Shown here: positions 35,605 through 44,803 of the stretch, piece after piece
Numbering within the stretch: the stretch's first letter is position 1
Layout of the letters: each line of letters begins with the position of its first letter
Assembly (NCBI RefSeq): GCF_002608075.1
Contig: NZ_LAHA01000007.1
Location: 122,131-186,130, forward strand
Reading direction: 5' to 3'
DNA: 64,000 bases
DNA from: Nostoc linckia z4
Lineage (GTDB): Bacteria; Cyanobacteriota; Cyanobacteriia; Cyanobacteriales; Nostocaceae
The notes under the pieces: model-generated
What the model saw: the letters and a program-made list of their open reading frames with translations, nothing else
What the model was told of the DNA's origin: nothing
The model's database searches: none
Made by a program: the position numbers and the translations under genes

Positions 35605-35916
35605 TTAGATAACGACTGCTAAAATATCCTTTTCAGAAAGCAGTACATATTCTTCAGTACCAAGTTTGATGTCAGTACCAGCGTACTTAGAGTACAGAAC
35701 CTTATCACCGACTTTAATTTCCAATTCTTGACGGCTACCGTCGTCATTACGCTTGCCAGGGCCAAGGGCGACTACTTCACCTACTTGGGGCTTTTCCTTA
35801 GCGGTATCGGGCAAATAAAGACCACCTGCGGTCTTTTCCTCAGAGGCGCTCACTTTTACGAAAACGCGATCGCCTAAAGGTTTTACTGTAGAAACGGTTA
35901 GAGATATTGCTGCCAT
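35605..35916 (-). CDS. groS: Co-chaperonin GroES
   Basis: The 103-residue cap of the GroEL chamber shows [44 protein letters not shown] with the mobile loop, then [19 protein letters not shown] and the C-terminal [11 protein letters not shown]. The start is the ATG at 35916 ([17 protein letters not shown]), preceded by GGAG. A longer frame reaching 35946 would begin inside the CIRCE operator and is rejected. It is first in the groESL operon. Confidence 0.97.
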   Translation of the reverse strand: MAAISLTVSTVKPLGDRVFVKVSASEEKTAGGLYLPDTAKEKPQVGEVVALGPGKRNDDGSRQELEIKVGDKVLYSKYAGTDIKLGTEEYVLLSEKDILAVVI

Positions 35917-35933
35917 ATCGTTATTCTCCAGAG

Positions 35934-35960
35934 TTAGCACTCTCAACTCCTGAGTGCTAA
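35934..35960 (-). promoter_or_regulatory. CIRCE element (HrcA operator) of groESL
   Basis: TTAGCACTC (35934-35942), a 9-bp spacer and GAGTGCTAA (35952-35960) match the CIRCE consensus at every arm position. HrcA binding here represses groESL outside heat stress. It begins 17 bp upstream of the groES start codon. Confidence 0.97.
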
Positions 35961-35994
35961 TCTACCCAAAAGCAGCCTACAATGGCAAGAATTT

Positions 35995-36039
35995 CTTAAG
36001 TACGGGTTCCCGAACTAGGATCTCTTGGGTGTACTTAAG
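35995..36039. promoter_or_regulatory. Inverted repeat in the upstream groESL control region
   Basis: CTTAAGTAC (35995-36003) and GTACTTAAG (36031-36039) form perfect 9-bp arms. A smaller GTTC-CC-GAAC symmetry sits inside. The position, 35-80 bp upstream of CIRCE, is suitable for a second operator, but I cannot assign a regulator. Confidence 0.4.
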
Positions 36040-36104
36040 TACAAATGCTTAATTATTTTTATTCTTCGGGTTCTGTTCCGGAGGCTGTGAATATTTTTAT
36101 AGGG

Positions 36105-36236
36105 ACTAGGGTATAGGACATGGGGCATGGGGCATAGGGCATAGGACATAGGAGATGAGGAGAATAACTATTAACTCCTAACTCCTAACTCTTAACTCTT
36201 AACTCCCAATCCCCAATGCTCCATTCCCCATCTCAG
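36105..36236. repeat. Heptamer tandem repeats, GGGCATA/GGACATA and CTCCTAA/CTCTTAA families
   Basis: GGACATGGGGCATGGGGCATAGGG is followed by CTAACTCCTAACTCTTAACTC and CCCAATCCCCAATG runs. This fills the gap between groESL and the ferredoxin pseudogene. Confidence 0.85.
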
Positions 36237-36294
36237 TAAACTTTATTTGCAAAGCTTGGAAATTGTTATAGAACTGTAATCAGGGAGCCGCTCT

Positions 36295-36767
36295 ATGAGT
36301 AACAATAAGGTGATCCAGAAAAGCCATCAAATCCCCAAAACCACCAAGCCTCTTGAACATAAAGTCCTGAGTAATTGTGTAGAAAGTTTAGGAATGGGAA
36401 AAATTCAGCAACATACTTTTATTCGTGCTGAGCAACCACACCCTAACTACTGCTCAAAACCAGCTAGTCTGGAATCTTGGGAGTACTTAAAAAGCGACTC
36501 AAAGAGCAAAAACTTTAAAAGTCGCAAGCAAGTTATCCCATTTGTGTCCTTAGAACTCAAGCCAATTGCTTGCAGGTTTCTGGTTCTGGACTCATAATGG
36601 TGGTCTACCCTGATGGGGTCTGGTATCGCCAAGCAAACTCGGAAGTTATTGAGCGGATCGTTCAAGAACACTTAATCGGCATAATGGCGGTTGAAGAATA
36701 TGCATTTTTAACCCATCTTTTGCCAGAAACTTCCCTGGTTTATTGCGAATGTCTCATGAAGGCTTAA
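36295..36767 (+). pseudogene. Decayed thioredoxin-like [2Fe-2S] ferredoxin-domain gene
   Basis: The first frame reads to QPHPNYCSKPASLESWEYLK; the family continues KKRLKE..., which here lies in another frame. The shift falls at the A run near 36488, where one A appears lost. In the new frame KKRLKEQKL is followed by an in-frame TAA near 36515. Then come VLRTQANCLQVSGSGLIMVV and YPDGVWYRQANSEVIERIVQEHLIG to the stop at 36767. Two of the four cluster Cys are also gone: Arg in IRAEQ, where homologues have CAEQ, and Ser in CLQVSG, where they have C. A frameshift, a nonsense codon and lost ligands together mark a pseudogene. The family normally carries a NuoE-like 2Fe-2S cluster. Two short fragments (36295-36597, 36570-36767) remain open but are unlikely to be functional. 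Confidence 0.8.
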
Positions 36768-37125
36768 CAACCGAAGGATATGTTATGGCAGTAAGCTTTT
36801 AGAAAGTGCGGGTTGGTTTTGAGGTAGGGTCATCTTTAAGCCAATACTTAACTAGTGAGTCAGAAGGATTATTATTTTATCAGTGTTTTTTACCCCGCCC
36901 CTTTCAAAGCGATATATAATAGCGCATTATAGATACTACTGCTATACGTATCCTTGCTGGACTTTTGCTATCGAGCTAGTAGTCTCTTGAAAGTGCTCGG
37001 CATTTTTGAGACTTGAGACAGCAAAGGCAAGTTAAGTAGGCAAAAGGACAACATCTCACATAACCCACCATAGAGGATAAATATTCAAGACCTTGATTGA
37101 CCGAAGCGCGACAAGTGCCACTGCT
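36768..37125. other. Intergenic region, 358 bp
   Basis: AT-rich, with a TATAAT hexamer near 36913-36918 that could be a -10 box. The 5' leader of the response-regulator gene includes GAGGATAAA near 37073. No gene seen. Confidence 0.35.
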
Positions 37126-37773
37126 ATGAAAGAGCCCAGCATGAAAGATCACAAACGACTTCTATTGATTGATGATGACCCTAACCTCATCTTGCTGGTG
37201 AAGGATTACTTAGAATTCCGAGGATATGAAGTCATCACCGCTGAAAATGGACGTGAAGCTCTGGAAATTTTAGAGCAAGATGTTCCAGATATGATCATCT
37301 GCGATGTGATGATGCCGGAAATGGACGGATATACTTTTGTGGAACAGGTACGGCAAAACGAACGCACCAGCTGGATTCCAGTTCTTTTCCTTTCAGCAAA
37401 AGGACAAAGTGCAGACCGAGTTAAAGGTCTGAACAAAGGTGCTGATGTTTATATGGTCAAGCCTTTTGAACCAGAAGAACTCGTAGCCCAAGTTGAGTCC
37501 TCCCTAAAACAAACTATCCGTTGGAAAGAACACCAAGCAAAAGGAGGCGAAAACGGTTCCCGCATCCAAGTCCCCTTTGATGTCCAATTAACCCCGACCG
37601 AACTCAAAGTAGTCCAGTTTGTAGCTAGGGGTTTAGCTAACCGAGAAATTGCTGAAGAACTTAACGTTAGTCAGCGTACAGTTGAAAGCCATGTGTCCAA
37701 TATGTTGGGCAAAACCAATCTCCACAACCGCACTGAATTAGCGCGGTGGGCGATTGAAAATCAAATGGCGTAG
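37126..37773 (+). CDS. NarL/LuxR-type response regulator (Ycf29-like)
   Basis: The receiver domain has acidic pocket LLLIDDDPN, phospho-acceptor Asp in IICDVMMPEMDG, Ser in FLSAKG and Lys in YMVKPFEPEEL. It is followed by a linker and a LuxR-type helix-turn-helix (LTPTELKVVQFVARGLANREIAEELNVSQRTVESHVSNML). This is a DNA-binding regulator similar to the Ycf29/TctD group of cyanobacteria and red-algal plastids. Starts at 37093 (TTG), 37126 (ATG) and 37141 (ATG) are possible; I take 37126. It is convergent with the WspR-like receiver-kinase gene 356 bp away, so it could be that kinase's target, but this is only positional. A strong terminator follows at 37962. Confidence 0.88.
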   Translation: MKEPSMKDHKRLLLIDDDPNLILLVKDYLEFRGYEVITAENGREALEILEQDVPDMIICDVMMPEMDGYTFVEQVRQNERTSWIPVLFLSAKGQSADRVKGLNKGADVYMVKPFEPEELVAQVESSLKQTIRWKEHQAKGGENGSRIQVPFDVQLTPTELKVVQFVARGLANREIAEELNVSQRTVESHVSNMLGKTNLHNRTELARWAIENQMA

Positions 37774-37791
37774 ACAATTTTAGATTTTGCG

Positions 37792-37829
37792 AAAAGTTAG
37801 AGCGCCGACTTCCGGCGATCTAAACTTTT
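37792..37829 (+). terminator. Hairpin just after the response-regulator gene
   Basis: AAAAGTTAGAGCGCCG (37792-37807) pairs with CGGCGATCTAAACTTTT (37813-37829) with a bulge and one mismatch; loop ACTTC. It may be an RNA-processing or first termination signal. Confidence 0.5.
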
Positions 37830-37961
37830 CAAGACGGATTTTGGATTGATAATCTAAAATCAAACTTGGAAATTTCTGAGTGCTGATTTTCGCCGTTCAG
37901 AACTTTCCGCAAAATTCAAAATCTTAAATTTTTACAAAAATTACAGCCAGACCCCACTAGT

Positions 37962-38004
37962 AAGACCCTGAAATTATGACAAAATTTCAGGGTCTTAATT
38001 TTAA
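37962..38004 (+). terminator. Strong rho-independent terminator
   Basis: AAGACCCTGAAATT (37962-37975) pairs perfectly over 14 bp with AATTTCAGGGTCTT (37983-37996), loop ATGACAA, followed by AATTTT. It ends the response-regulator transcript. Confidence 0.85.
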
Positions 38005-38129
38005 GTAGAGTAGACTTATACCAAATTAGCATAGGAAGTATTGTTTAAAGGTTTTGGAACAGCTTAGGCACAAAGGCTTTTAATCCAAAATCCCAAACTC
38101 GTACTGAGCCTGTCGAAGTATCTAAAATC

Positions 38130-39506
38130 CTAAATTGGTAATGCAATTGGAATTTCAATTGCAAATTCTGTTCCATAACCAAGTTCTGATTTTAGTTTTA
38201 TATTTCCTTGATGTTTTTCAATAATTTGATAGCTAATTGCTAAACCTAGTCCTGTTCCTTTATTGACAGGTTTAGTTGTGAAAAAAGGATCGAATATTTT
38301 ACTTTGGATTTCGGTATCAATTCCAGAACCGTTATCTTGAATTTTGATGATGACTGTTGCAAATTCCGTGGCTTCAGTGGTTATCAGAATTTGCTTTTGT
38401 TTATGTTCATCTAGCTCTAGTAAAGCATCAATGCTATTACTCATAATATTCATCAAGACTTGATTCAGTTGTGCTGGATAACATTGAACTAGTGGCAGAT
38501 TTCCATAATTTTTAATGATTTCGATTTTTTGTTTCAGTCGATGGCTTAAAAGTAATAAAGTACTTTCAATTCCCTCATGAAGGTTAACAGCTTTTTTATC
38601 TGACTGGTCGAGTCGAGAAAAATTTCTTAATGAAAGTACAATTTCACGAATTCTATCGGTGCCTACCCTCATAGATGAGAGAATTTTAGGTAAATCTTCG
38701 ATAATAAAATCAAGATTAAAATCACCAAACTCATCTTGCAATATAGAATGTAATTCTGGATTTTTTTGCTGATAAATTTCAATTAAATTTAACAGACAGT
38801 TAATATGATTATTCAAGTGGTTAAAATTACCATGAATAAAATTCACAGGATTATTGATTTCATGAGCTAAGCCTGCAACCATACGACCCAAACTAGACAT
38901 TTTTTCTGTCTGAATCAATTGAACTTGCGTAGTTTGTAATTCCCGCAAGGTATGTTCTAATTGTTGTGCTTGAAGTTGGGCAGTAGCGGTTGCTGTGGTT
39001 AATGCTTTGAGGTTATTGTATGCTTTGGAATGATAACGAATGCGAGCAATTAACTCTATTGGATCGGGTAACTTGATTAAGTAGTCATTTGCGCCTTCAG
39101 CAAAAGCTTCTGCTTTGAGCTTTGCTTCTTCTTTACTGGATAACATGACGATGGGTACATCACGAGTTACTGGATGAGAGCGAAACCAACGCAGCAGCAT
39201 TAATCCATCCATATCCGGCATCACCATATCTAAGAAAATTACCGTTGGTGCAATGGCGATCGCATCTTGAATAGCATGAGTTGGATTACTTGTGTAGTGA
39301 AGAAAAATATCTGTTTCTGTCCCAATCATCCGCCGAAAAGCTTCACTGATAATTACCTGATCGTCAATTAGCAAAAGCCTGACTGTGGATGTTTTCAAAT
39401 CCGGAATAAATGGCACACCTTGTGGAGTTTGTCGTTCGCTCGGCTTCCACGATAATGTTGGTGTCTTTGGAGATCTGTGTAAAAGTGCTGTTTCTTGCAG
39501 ATTCAT
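38130..39506 (-). CDS. WspR-like receiver fused to histidine kinase
   Basis: The N-terminal receiver (about 41-165) has VRLLLIDDQVIISEAFRRMIG, Asp93 in VIFLDMVMPDMDGL, SSKEEAKLKAEAF and GANDYLIKLPDPIELIARIRYHS. These segments resemble the receiver of the diguanylate cyclase WspR. Instead of GGDEF the protein continues with a coiled coil (170-205), an H-box (His215 in MVAGLAHEINNPVNF) and an ATPase domain (NIMSNSIDALLE, IQDNGSGID, FDPFFTTKP, GTGLGLAIS). It should receive phosphate from the CheA-like kinase upstream and convert it to control of its own kinase activity toward an unknown regulator. It lies 588 bp past cheA, the interval holding a MITE-like element, so it may have its own promoter. 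Confidence 0.9.
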   Translation of the reverse strand: MNLQETALLHRSPKTPTLSWKPSERQTPQGVPFIPDLKTSTVRLLLIDDQVIISEAFRRMIGTETDIFLHYTSNPTHAIQDAIAIAPTVIFLDMVMPDMDGLMLLRWFRSHPVTRDVPIVMLSSKEEAKLKAEAFAEGANDYLIKLPDPIELIARIRYHSKAYNNLKALTTATATAQLQAQQLEHTLRELQTTQVQLIQTEKMSSLGRMVAGLAHEINNPVNFIHGNFNHLNNHINCLLNLIEIYQQKNPELHSILQDEFGDFNLDFIIEDLPKILSSMRVGTDRIREIVLSLRNFSRLDQSDKKAVNLHEGIESTLLLLSHRLKQKIEIIKNYGNLPLVQCYPAQLNQVLMNIMSNSIDALLELDEHKQKQILITTEATEFATVIIKIQDNGSGIDTEIQSKIFDPFFTTKPVNKGTGLGLAISYQIIEKHQGNIKLKSELGYGTEFAIEIPIALPI

Positions 39507-40094
39507 TTAGCACCTTAAATTGGTGTTTGTTTTAATTGCTACTAACTAAACAATAAATTTGATTAGTTCCAGTGTCACAATTATATATCGATGTCTCTGT
39601 AGTGGCAGTAAAATAAAATACTTTTTAAACGTATATTCACAAATACTCTCGAAATATAGTGTTTTATTATACTAGTAATATGAGATTTTACGTTTTGTAA
39701 ATATTAGTATCTTTTTTAACTATTTATTAAGTATTTGTATGTATAGCAACAGCCAAGGTGGTTAGCACATTGACAGACAAGAAAACTCAGATATCAAAAG
39801 ACTTTTGACCCAGTCACCAGTCCCTTGCTATAAATTAGTTCATTAGACTTCTTGCAAAAGTGGGGAAAAGGGTAATGGGTAAAGGGGAAAGGGCAAATAA
39901 AAACCCTTTTCCCTTTAACATGAGTCCCTTTCCCCCTATGAGCAAAAGTTACTTTTGCACTCTTACTCCATGAGCTGTGCTCACAAGGAACAATAAAAAT
40001 CAATATTCTCATGCCCAATGCCCAATGCCCAATGCCCAATGCCCTATTTTCAAGGCAGGTCTATTGATCTTAATATGTGGACTTTTAGCAAAAT
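39507..40094. other. Intergenic region, 588 bp, between cheA-like and receiver-kinase genes
   Basis: No gene was found. It holds MITE copy A (39844-39961) and CCCAATG heptamers (40012-40046). The AT-rich part at 39520-39780 could hold the receiver-kinase promoter. Confidence 0.6.
39844..39961. mobile_element. MITE-like element, copy A
   Basis: It starts with TAGACTTCTTGCAAAAGT and carries the same internal sequence as 59254-59378 (GGGTAAAGGGGAAAGGGCAA, CCCTTTAACATGAGTCCC, GAGCAAAAGTTACTTTTGCA). The right terminal repeat is intact to TTTTGCA and then diverges. Confidence 0.75.
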
Positions 40095-42317
40095 CTAGGC
40101 TTCTCCAATCAGATCGATGGCGGCCTTTAACAAAGTGTCATCATGAAAGCTACTTTTGGTGAGGTAGTAGTCTGCACCTGCTTCTAACCCTTGCAATCGG
40201 TCTTCTTCTCGGTCTTTATAAGAAATGATAATCACGGGTGTTTGCTTCAACTTAGGATGAGTTTTGATTTGGCTGGTAAGTTCAAAGCCGTTCATCCGGG
40301 GCATATCAATATCTGTGACCACTAAGTCGTAATTGCCGCTACGGACTACATTCCAGCCATCCATACCATTGACTGCTACTTCAACTTTGTAACCATTATT
40401 TTCCAAAAGTTTGCGTTCCATTTCCCGTACTGTAATGGAATCATCTACTACTAAGACGCGTTTGTAGGTTTTGTTAACTACCTGATAAGCAGACTGATTT
40501 ACTTGAGAAAGTTGGCCGTTGGAAAATACCTTAGCAATAGAACGTACTAAATCTTCAACATCCACAATCAATACTGGCGAGCCATCATCCATTAGAGCAG
40601 CGGCGCTAATGTTGGGGACTTTACCAAGGCGGGGATCTAAGGGTCGGACAACCAAACTATGCTCGCCCAAAAACCGATCTACAACTAATCCATAACGATT
40701 GAGGCGATCGCCAATCACAATCACTGATAGAGATTCTATATTCACCGCAGGTGATGGTAACTCTAAAACTTGACTTGCTAAAATCAACTCCACAGGTTGA
40801 TTATTCATCAGAAAAAATGGGCGGTTTTCTGACACAGCAATGTTAGGCCTAGACAAGATTGCCACCTGTTCAATGCGCGTTAACCCAAAGGCGTAGGGTT
40901 CCCCAGCAATTTCCACCAGCAGAGTGCGAATTACAGATAGCGTCAACGGTAACTGTAAGTGAAAGGTCATGCCTTTTCCTGGAGCAGACACAGCCCGCAG
41001 CGTCCCGCCGACTTCTCGCACAGTGCTATGAGCAATATCTAGCCCTACGCCACGACCGGAAATTTCGGTTACAGTGTCGGTTGTGGAAAAACCAGGCAAA
41101 AATAGGAACTCCATCAATTCAGCTTCGGTTAGTTGAGCTGCCATTTCTGGGTTTGTCAGTTGTTTGCTGATGACTGCTTGACGCAAAAACTCGATATCGA
41201 TTCCCCGTCCATCATCTGAAACAGTGATAAACAACATACCAGCGCGATGGGCTACTTCAATACAAATTAATCCTTCTTCTGGCTTTCCCAGCGCTAAACG
41301 CTCTTGGGGCGATTCGATGCCATGATCGATGGCATTCCGCAAAATTTGAGTTAACGGAGCTTCCAGACGTTCTAAAATATCCCGGTCTACCAAAGTAGAC
41401 TTACCCACAATTTCCAACTTCACTTGTTTGCCCAACTGCCTTGCCAAGTCCCGCACCATACGCGGAAATCCCTGTCCGCCATCAGCAAAGGAACACATCC
41501 GAGTGGCAATCACTTCTTGATAAAGGCGTTGGGCAAGGTTAGCAGCCCGTTGGGAAAATAATTCTATTTCGTTTTGGCGATCGCTCGTTAACTGACTACA
41601 TTCGTTGGCTTTTTGACGAATTGCTGTGAAATTTTCCTTAATTTCTCGATCTAAAATTTGGTTGCCTAATAAGTCCTGTAACTTTTCTAGCATGTTAGAC
41701 AACTCTAGTTGACTTGCTTTGAGTTTGAGTAAAGAACTGGCAAATGGCTCTAACCAGTTAGCTTCAACCAACGATTCTCCTGCTAATCCCATCAAACGGT
41801 TGAGATTGTCGGTATTCATTCGCACCGCTCGGTTTTGGATGATGTGCGGTGCTTCTTTTGATGTCAAAACTTGTACAGGAGCAGATATTGTCTCATGATT
41901 TGCTGGGGTTTCTGGGATTGCTTGTGAAGTGAAAATATTGGCAATGGCACTAACCACTGTTGTGATATTTATATCTGCTAATTGCTGCAAATCGGGATTG
42001 GCCATATGCAACAGCATATCCACCCCTTGCAGCAACACATCAACGCCATCGGCTGTTAAAGTCACTTTTTGTGCTTGAGCCGCCGCAAAACAATCTTCCA
42101 TCACATGGGCTAAGTTAACCGCCGGTTCGATTTGGACAATGCGGGCTGCACCCTTGATGCAGTGGGCTGCCCGCATTAAGGCTGCCAGTTCTGGTTTGAC
42201 ATCGGATTTAGTCTCCAGCGCCAATAAACAATCATTCATGACTGCAACTTGGGCTTTGACTTCCATATTGAACAAATCAAGCAAAGAAAGATTGCTGACA
42301 TCGGATTCATCTAACAT
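40095..42317 (-). CDS. CheA-receiver hybrid histidine kinase, WspE type
   Basis: Order: phosphotransfer domain with His53 (MRAAHCIKGAARIV), a linker, dimerisation domain, ATPase domain (LRNAIDHGIESPQER, SDDGRGID, FLPGFSTTDTVTEISGRGVGLDIA), CheW-like coupling domain (LTLSVIRTLLVEIAGEPYAFGL ... LNRYGLVVDRFLGEHSLVVRPL) and a C-terminal receiver (RVLVVDDSITVREMERKLLENNGYKV, Asp in LVVTDIDMPRMNGFEL). This is the WspE/FrzE layout: the kinase reads an MCP array and passes phosphate to its own receiver or to separate response regulators. The ATG at 42317 overlaps the upstream stop codon by one nucleotide (TGATG), implying translational coupling. I prefer it to a TTG one codon earlier. Confidence 0.94.
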   Translation of the reverse strand: MLDESDVSNLSLLDLFNMEVKAQVAVMNDCLLALETKSDVKPELAALMRAAHCIKGAARIVQIEPAVNLAHVMEDCFAAAQAQKVTLTADGVDVLLQGVDMLLHMANPDLQQLADINITTVVSAIANIFTSQAIPETPANHETISAPVQVLTSKEAPHIIQNRAVRMNTDNLNRLMGLAGESLVEANWLEPFASSLLKLKASQLELSNMLEKLQDLLGNQILDREIKENFTAIRQKANECSQLTSDRQNEIELFSQRAANLAQRLYQEVIATRMCSFADGGQGFPRMVRDLARQLGKQVKLEIVGKSTLVDRDILERLEAPLTQILRNAIDHGIESPQERLALGKPEEGLICIEVAHRAGMLFITVSDDGRGIDIEFLRQAVISKQLTNPEMAAQLTEAELMEFLFLPGFSTTDTVTEISGRGVGLDIAHSTVREVGGTLRAVSAPGKGMTFHLQLPLTLSVIRTLLVEIAGEPYAFGLTRIEQVAILSRPNIAVSENRPFFLMNNQPVELILASQVLELPSPAVNIESLSVIVIGDRLNRYGLVVDRFLGEHSLVVRPLDPRLGKVPNISAAALMDDGSPVLIVDVEDLVRSIAKVFSNGQLSQVNQSAYQVVNKTYKRVLVVDDSITVREMERKLLENNGYKVEVAVNGMDGWNVVRSGNYDLVVTDIDMPRMNGFELTSQIKTHPKLKQTPVIIISYKDREEDRLQGLEAGADYYLTKSSFHDDTLLKAAIDLIGEA

Positions 42318-43024
42318 CAATGCACCTTCCTCGCCAAGGTAGAGAATAACAGTTCATCATCCAAGTAGCTAACACTGAGCGATCGCTCTTGAGATGCAGG
42401 TTGCCAATGAAATAATCCTTTTGTATAGGTTTGGGTTGCTAAACTCATACTTTTAGGCGCATCTTGCAATTTATCCCCATCAAATCGGTGTACACCATAA
42501 AGTTCATCCACAGCAAAAACCCAAGGATTACCAGCTTTTTCCACAACTACCATACGCGAATACACCACTGGACTGAGTGCTGGTACTACTGTGTCAGCTA
42601 CTTCGAGATTCAGTAAGTGGCTGAAAGAGACACACAAAAGTAACTCCCCCCGGATATTCACCAATCCCCGAAACATTTGATTGCTGCGGTGGGGAACGGT
42701 ATGAATGACACTGGGAAGAGTCATTTCTTTAAAAACTTGGGCTGAAAGTGCCAGCCATTCCCGTTGTAGGCGAAAAATCACAACTGTCATTTGAGTTGTG
42801 TGGGAAGATTGTTCGCTAACTCTCGATTCTGCAAATAACTGAGTCCATTCCTGGCGATAATTTTCGGCAATGGAGCGTTCTAATAAGTGGCGACCTGCGG
42901 TAGAGTATATAGGACAATTGCGGCAGTGGGTGTGTGTAGCTAGCTGGGGACAGGAGCCATCGCCCCCTGTGCCGATAGAATTCCAACAACGTTCAATATT
43001 TAATTCCATAGCCATCTGGTTCAT
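42317..43024 (-). CDS. CheW-like adaptor with Cys-rich N-terminus, WspD type
   Basis: The C-terminal ~150 residues are a CheW domain (VIFRLQREWLALSAQVFKEM, FRGLVNIRGELLLCVSFSHLL, WVFAVDELYGVHRFD) that couples receptors to CheA. The N-terminal ~45 residues carry Cys13 and a Cys cluster, GSCPQLATHTHCRNCPIYS, the same type of segment seen in Pseudomonas WspD adaptors and possibly a metal or redox site. It starts 9 bp after the MCP stop and overlaps cheA by one nucleotide, a tight operon. Alternative starts at 43015 and 43009 would shorten it by three or five residues. Confidence 0.9.
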   Translation of the reverse strand: MNQMAMELNIERCWNSIGTGGDGSCPQLATHTHCRNCPIYSTAGRHLLERSIAENYRQEWTQLFAESRVSEQSSHTTQMTVVIFRLQREWLALSAQVFKEMTLPSVIHTVPHRSNQMFRGLVNIRGELLLCVSFSHLLNLEVADTVVPALSPVVYSRMVVVEKAGNPWVFAVDELYGVHRFDGDKLQDAPKSMSLATQTYTKGLFHWQPASQERSLSVSYLDDELLFSTLARKVH

Positions 43025-43033
43025 AGGAGCTGC

Positions 43034-44803
43034 TCAAGAGAATTGGTGAATTAGAGGTATGGCGTCTTCTGTTTTCACCTGAAAGCGGGCAATCTCTCGA
43101 CGCAATCCCTGTGCTACCTGGTTAAGTTGGACAATGGCGTGATTAATTTCCCGCAAGGAATCGGTACTTTGTACGGAGGTGTTGCTCAATTGCACCATCG
43201 CATCACTAATTTGTTGCGCTCCCACAGATTGGGTTTCCATACCCTGGTTAACAAACTCAAATCGCGGATTTAGGTCTTGCACTTGTTGAATAATTTGCCC
43301 GACTTGTCTGCTAATAATGGCAACATCTTTTATAGTCAGCTCTACTTCTGTGGCGAATTTGTCCATTTCCATCACACCTGTGGACACTGAGGATTGCATC
43401 TGCTTAACCATCTGCTCGATGTCGAGAGTTGCAACAGCGGTTTGATCTGCTAATCGGCGAATTTCTCTAGCAACTACAGCAAAGCCCAAGCCATACTCTC
43501 CGGCTTTTTCGGCTTCAATTGCCGCATTTAATGACAGCAAATTTGTTTGGTCTGCCACTTTAGTAATTGTGACGACAATATTATTAATGTTGTTTGCCTT
43601 TTCGCTAATCACTCCCAATCGAGCAGCGATGTCATTAGTGGCTTCTGACAACTGCCGCATGGTGGTTTCCATTCGCAATAAATCTTTTTGGCTATCATTG
43701 GCTGCTGTTGTCGTGATATGTGAAATATTGGCAACTTGTTCCATTGCACTTACTAGTTCCCTGGAGGTAGCAGAAATTTCTTTGGTGGCGGCTGTCACTT
43801 CATTAGTAGATGCTACTTGCTCGATGAGGGTAGCTTCTAATTGTTTACCCGAAGCCGCTATTTGAGTAGCTGAGGTAGTCACTTGGATGCCCGAATGCTG
43901 TACCTGACGAATTAGAGTGTTAAGATTCTTCGTCATGGTTTGGAAAGCAGTTAAGAGTGTATTCATTTCATCTTTGCTGTTGGAGTTAGCTGCAATTTGA
44001 GTTGTTAAGTTACCCAAAGAAATTTGCTCTGCAACTCTAATAACATCAAAAATCTGAGATGCAATTTGTCGAGCAATGACAAACCCAATAACAATGGCCG
44101 TTATGGGGCCAATGGCAATTCCTATAGAAATCCAGAAAATGCTGCGAGCCACATTTTGCTCGACTTCTTTTTGTGTATCTGAGACGTAAGATTCATGGAG
44201 CTTCAAAAGTTTGTCTGCTTGGTCGGTAGTTATTTTAAATAATGGTTCTTCAGTATTTTTTACTTCATAGACAAGCTGATTGCGTAAATTAAATGCAGTT
44301 TGTACAGTAGGATAATTAGCCGCATCTTGTTGTTGGTTGATTAATTCTAGCTGTTTTTTCCAAGGATTTTTAATTCCGATTTGATTTAACTGTTGCTCAA
44401 TATCTAATAATTTTTCATGGGATTTTTTCCAAGCTTCTAATTGCTCTTTCAAGAGTTCATAGTCTTTTGTTTCTTCTTCGCTAAATGGCGTTGCTTCGTA
44501 CTGTTGGATGCCATCATTAATCTGTTTCCAACCGCTCTCAATTTGAGTGATGACACTCTCTCTTTCACTACCCGTAATTTCAGGATTCAATAATAATCTT
44601 TCTGCCGATTGAATTTGTGTTTGACCTTCTTTAATCTTCCATACCCCCGACAAGCTGGGTATATTATTCATGGTTAGGGCGTTAATTGACTGATTTAACT
44701 CGTTAGTAACGAACCATCCCAGCAAGGCCATTGTGAATACAAGCAATCCTATGAATAAAAATGAACCGATCAACCGTGTTTGTAAACTTATATTCTTGAA
44801 CAT
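43034..44803 (-). CDS. Methyl-accepting chemotaxis protein, WspA-like (MCP 1)
   Basis: Order: membrane helix ([21 protein letters not shown]), a ~170-residue periplasmic helical domain resembling four-helix-bundle sensors, a second helix ([20 protein letters not shown]), HAMP, then the signalling hairpin with tip [26 protein letters not shown] and [19 protein letters not shown]. The [20 protein letters not shown]...DQTAVAT pattern matches WspA. I chose the ATG at 44803 ([11 protein letters not shown]) over a TTG 14 codons upstream. It is last of three MCP genes and tightly linked (9 bp) to the WspD-like gene. The cytoplasmic half is nearly the same as in MCP 2 and MCP 3, while the sensors differ. 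Confidence 0.93.
   Translation of the reverse strand: MFKNISLQTRLIGSFLFIGLLVFTMALLGWFVTNELNQSINALTMNNIPSLSGVWKIKEGQTQIQSAERLLLNPEITGSERESVITQIESGWKQINDGIQQYEATPFSEEETKDYELLKEQLEAWKKSHEKLLDIEQQLNQIGIKNPWKKQLELINQQQDAANYPTVQTAFNLRNQLVYEVKNTEEPLFKITTDQADKLLKLHESYVSDTQKEVEQNVARSIFWISIGIAIGPITAIVIGFVIARQIASQIFDVIRVAEQISLGNLTTQIAANSNSKDEMNTLLTAFQTMTKNLNTLIRQVQHSGIQVTTSATQIAASGKQLEATLIEQVASTNEVTAATKEISATSRELVSAMEQVANISHITTTAANDSQKDLLRMETTMRQLSEATNDIAARLGVISEKANNINNIVVTITKVADQTNLLSLNAAIEAEKAGEYGLGFAVVAREIRRLADQTAVATLDIEQMVKQMQSSVSTGVMEMDKFATEVELTIKDVAIISRQVGQIIQQVQDLNPRFEFVNQGMETQSVGAQQISDAMVQLSNTSVQSTDSLREINHAIVQLNQVAQGLRREIARFQVKTEDAIPLIHQFS

Noticed and set aside
35917..35946. Ten-residue N-terminal extension of GroES
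   Set aside because: It would start inside the CIRCE operator and lacks a ribosome-binding site; the ATG at 35916 gives the standard N-terminus.
36570..36767. Separate 65-residue protein
   Set aside because: It is the 3' remnant of the ferredoxin-like gene starting at 36295; the upstream part of the family is found in the other frame.
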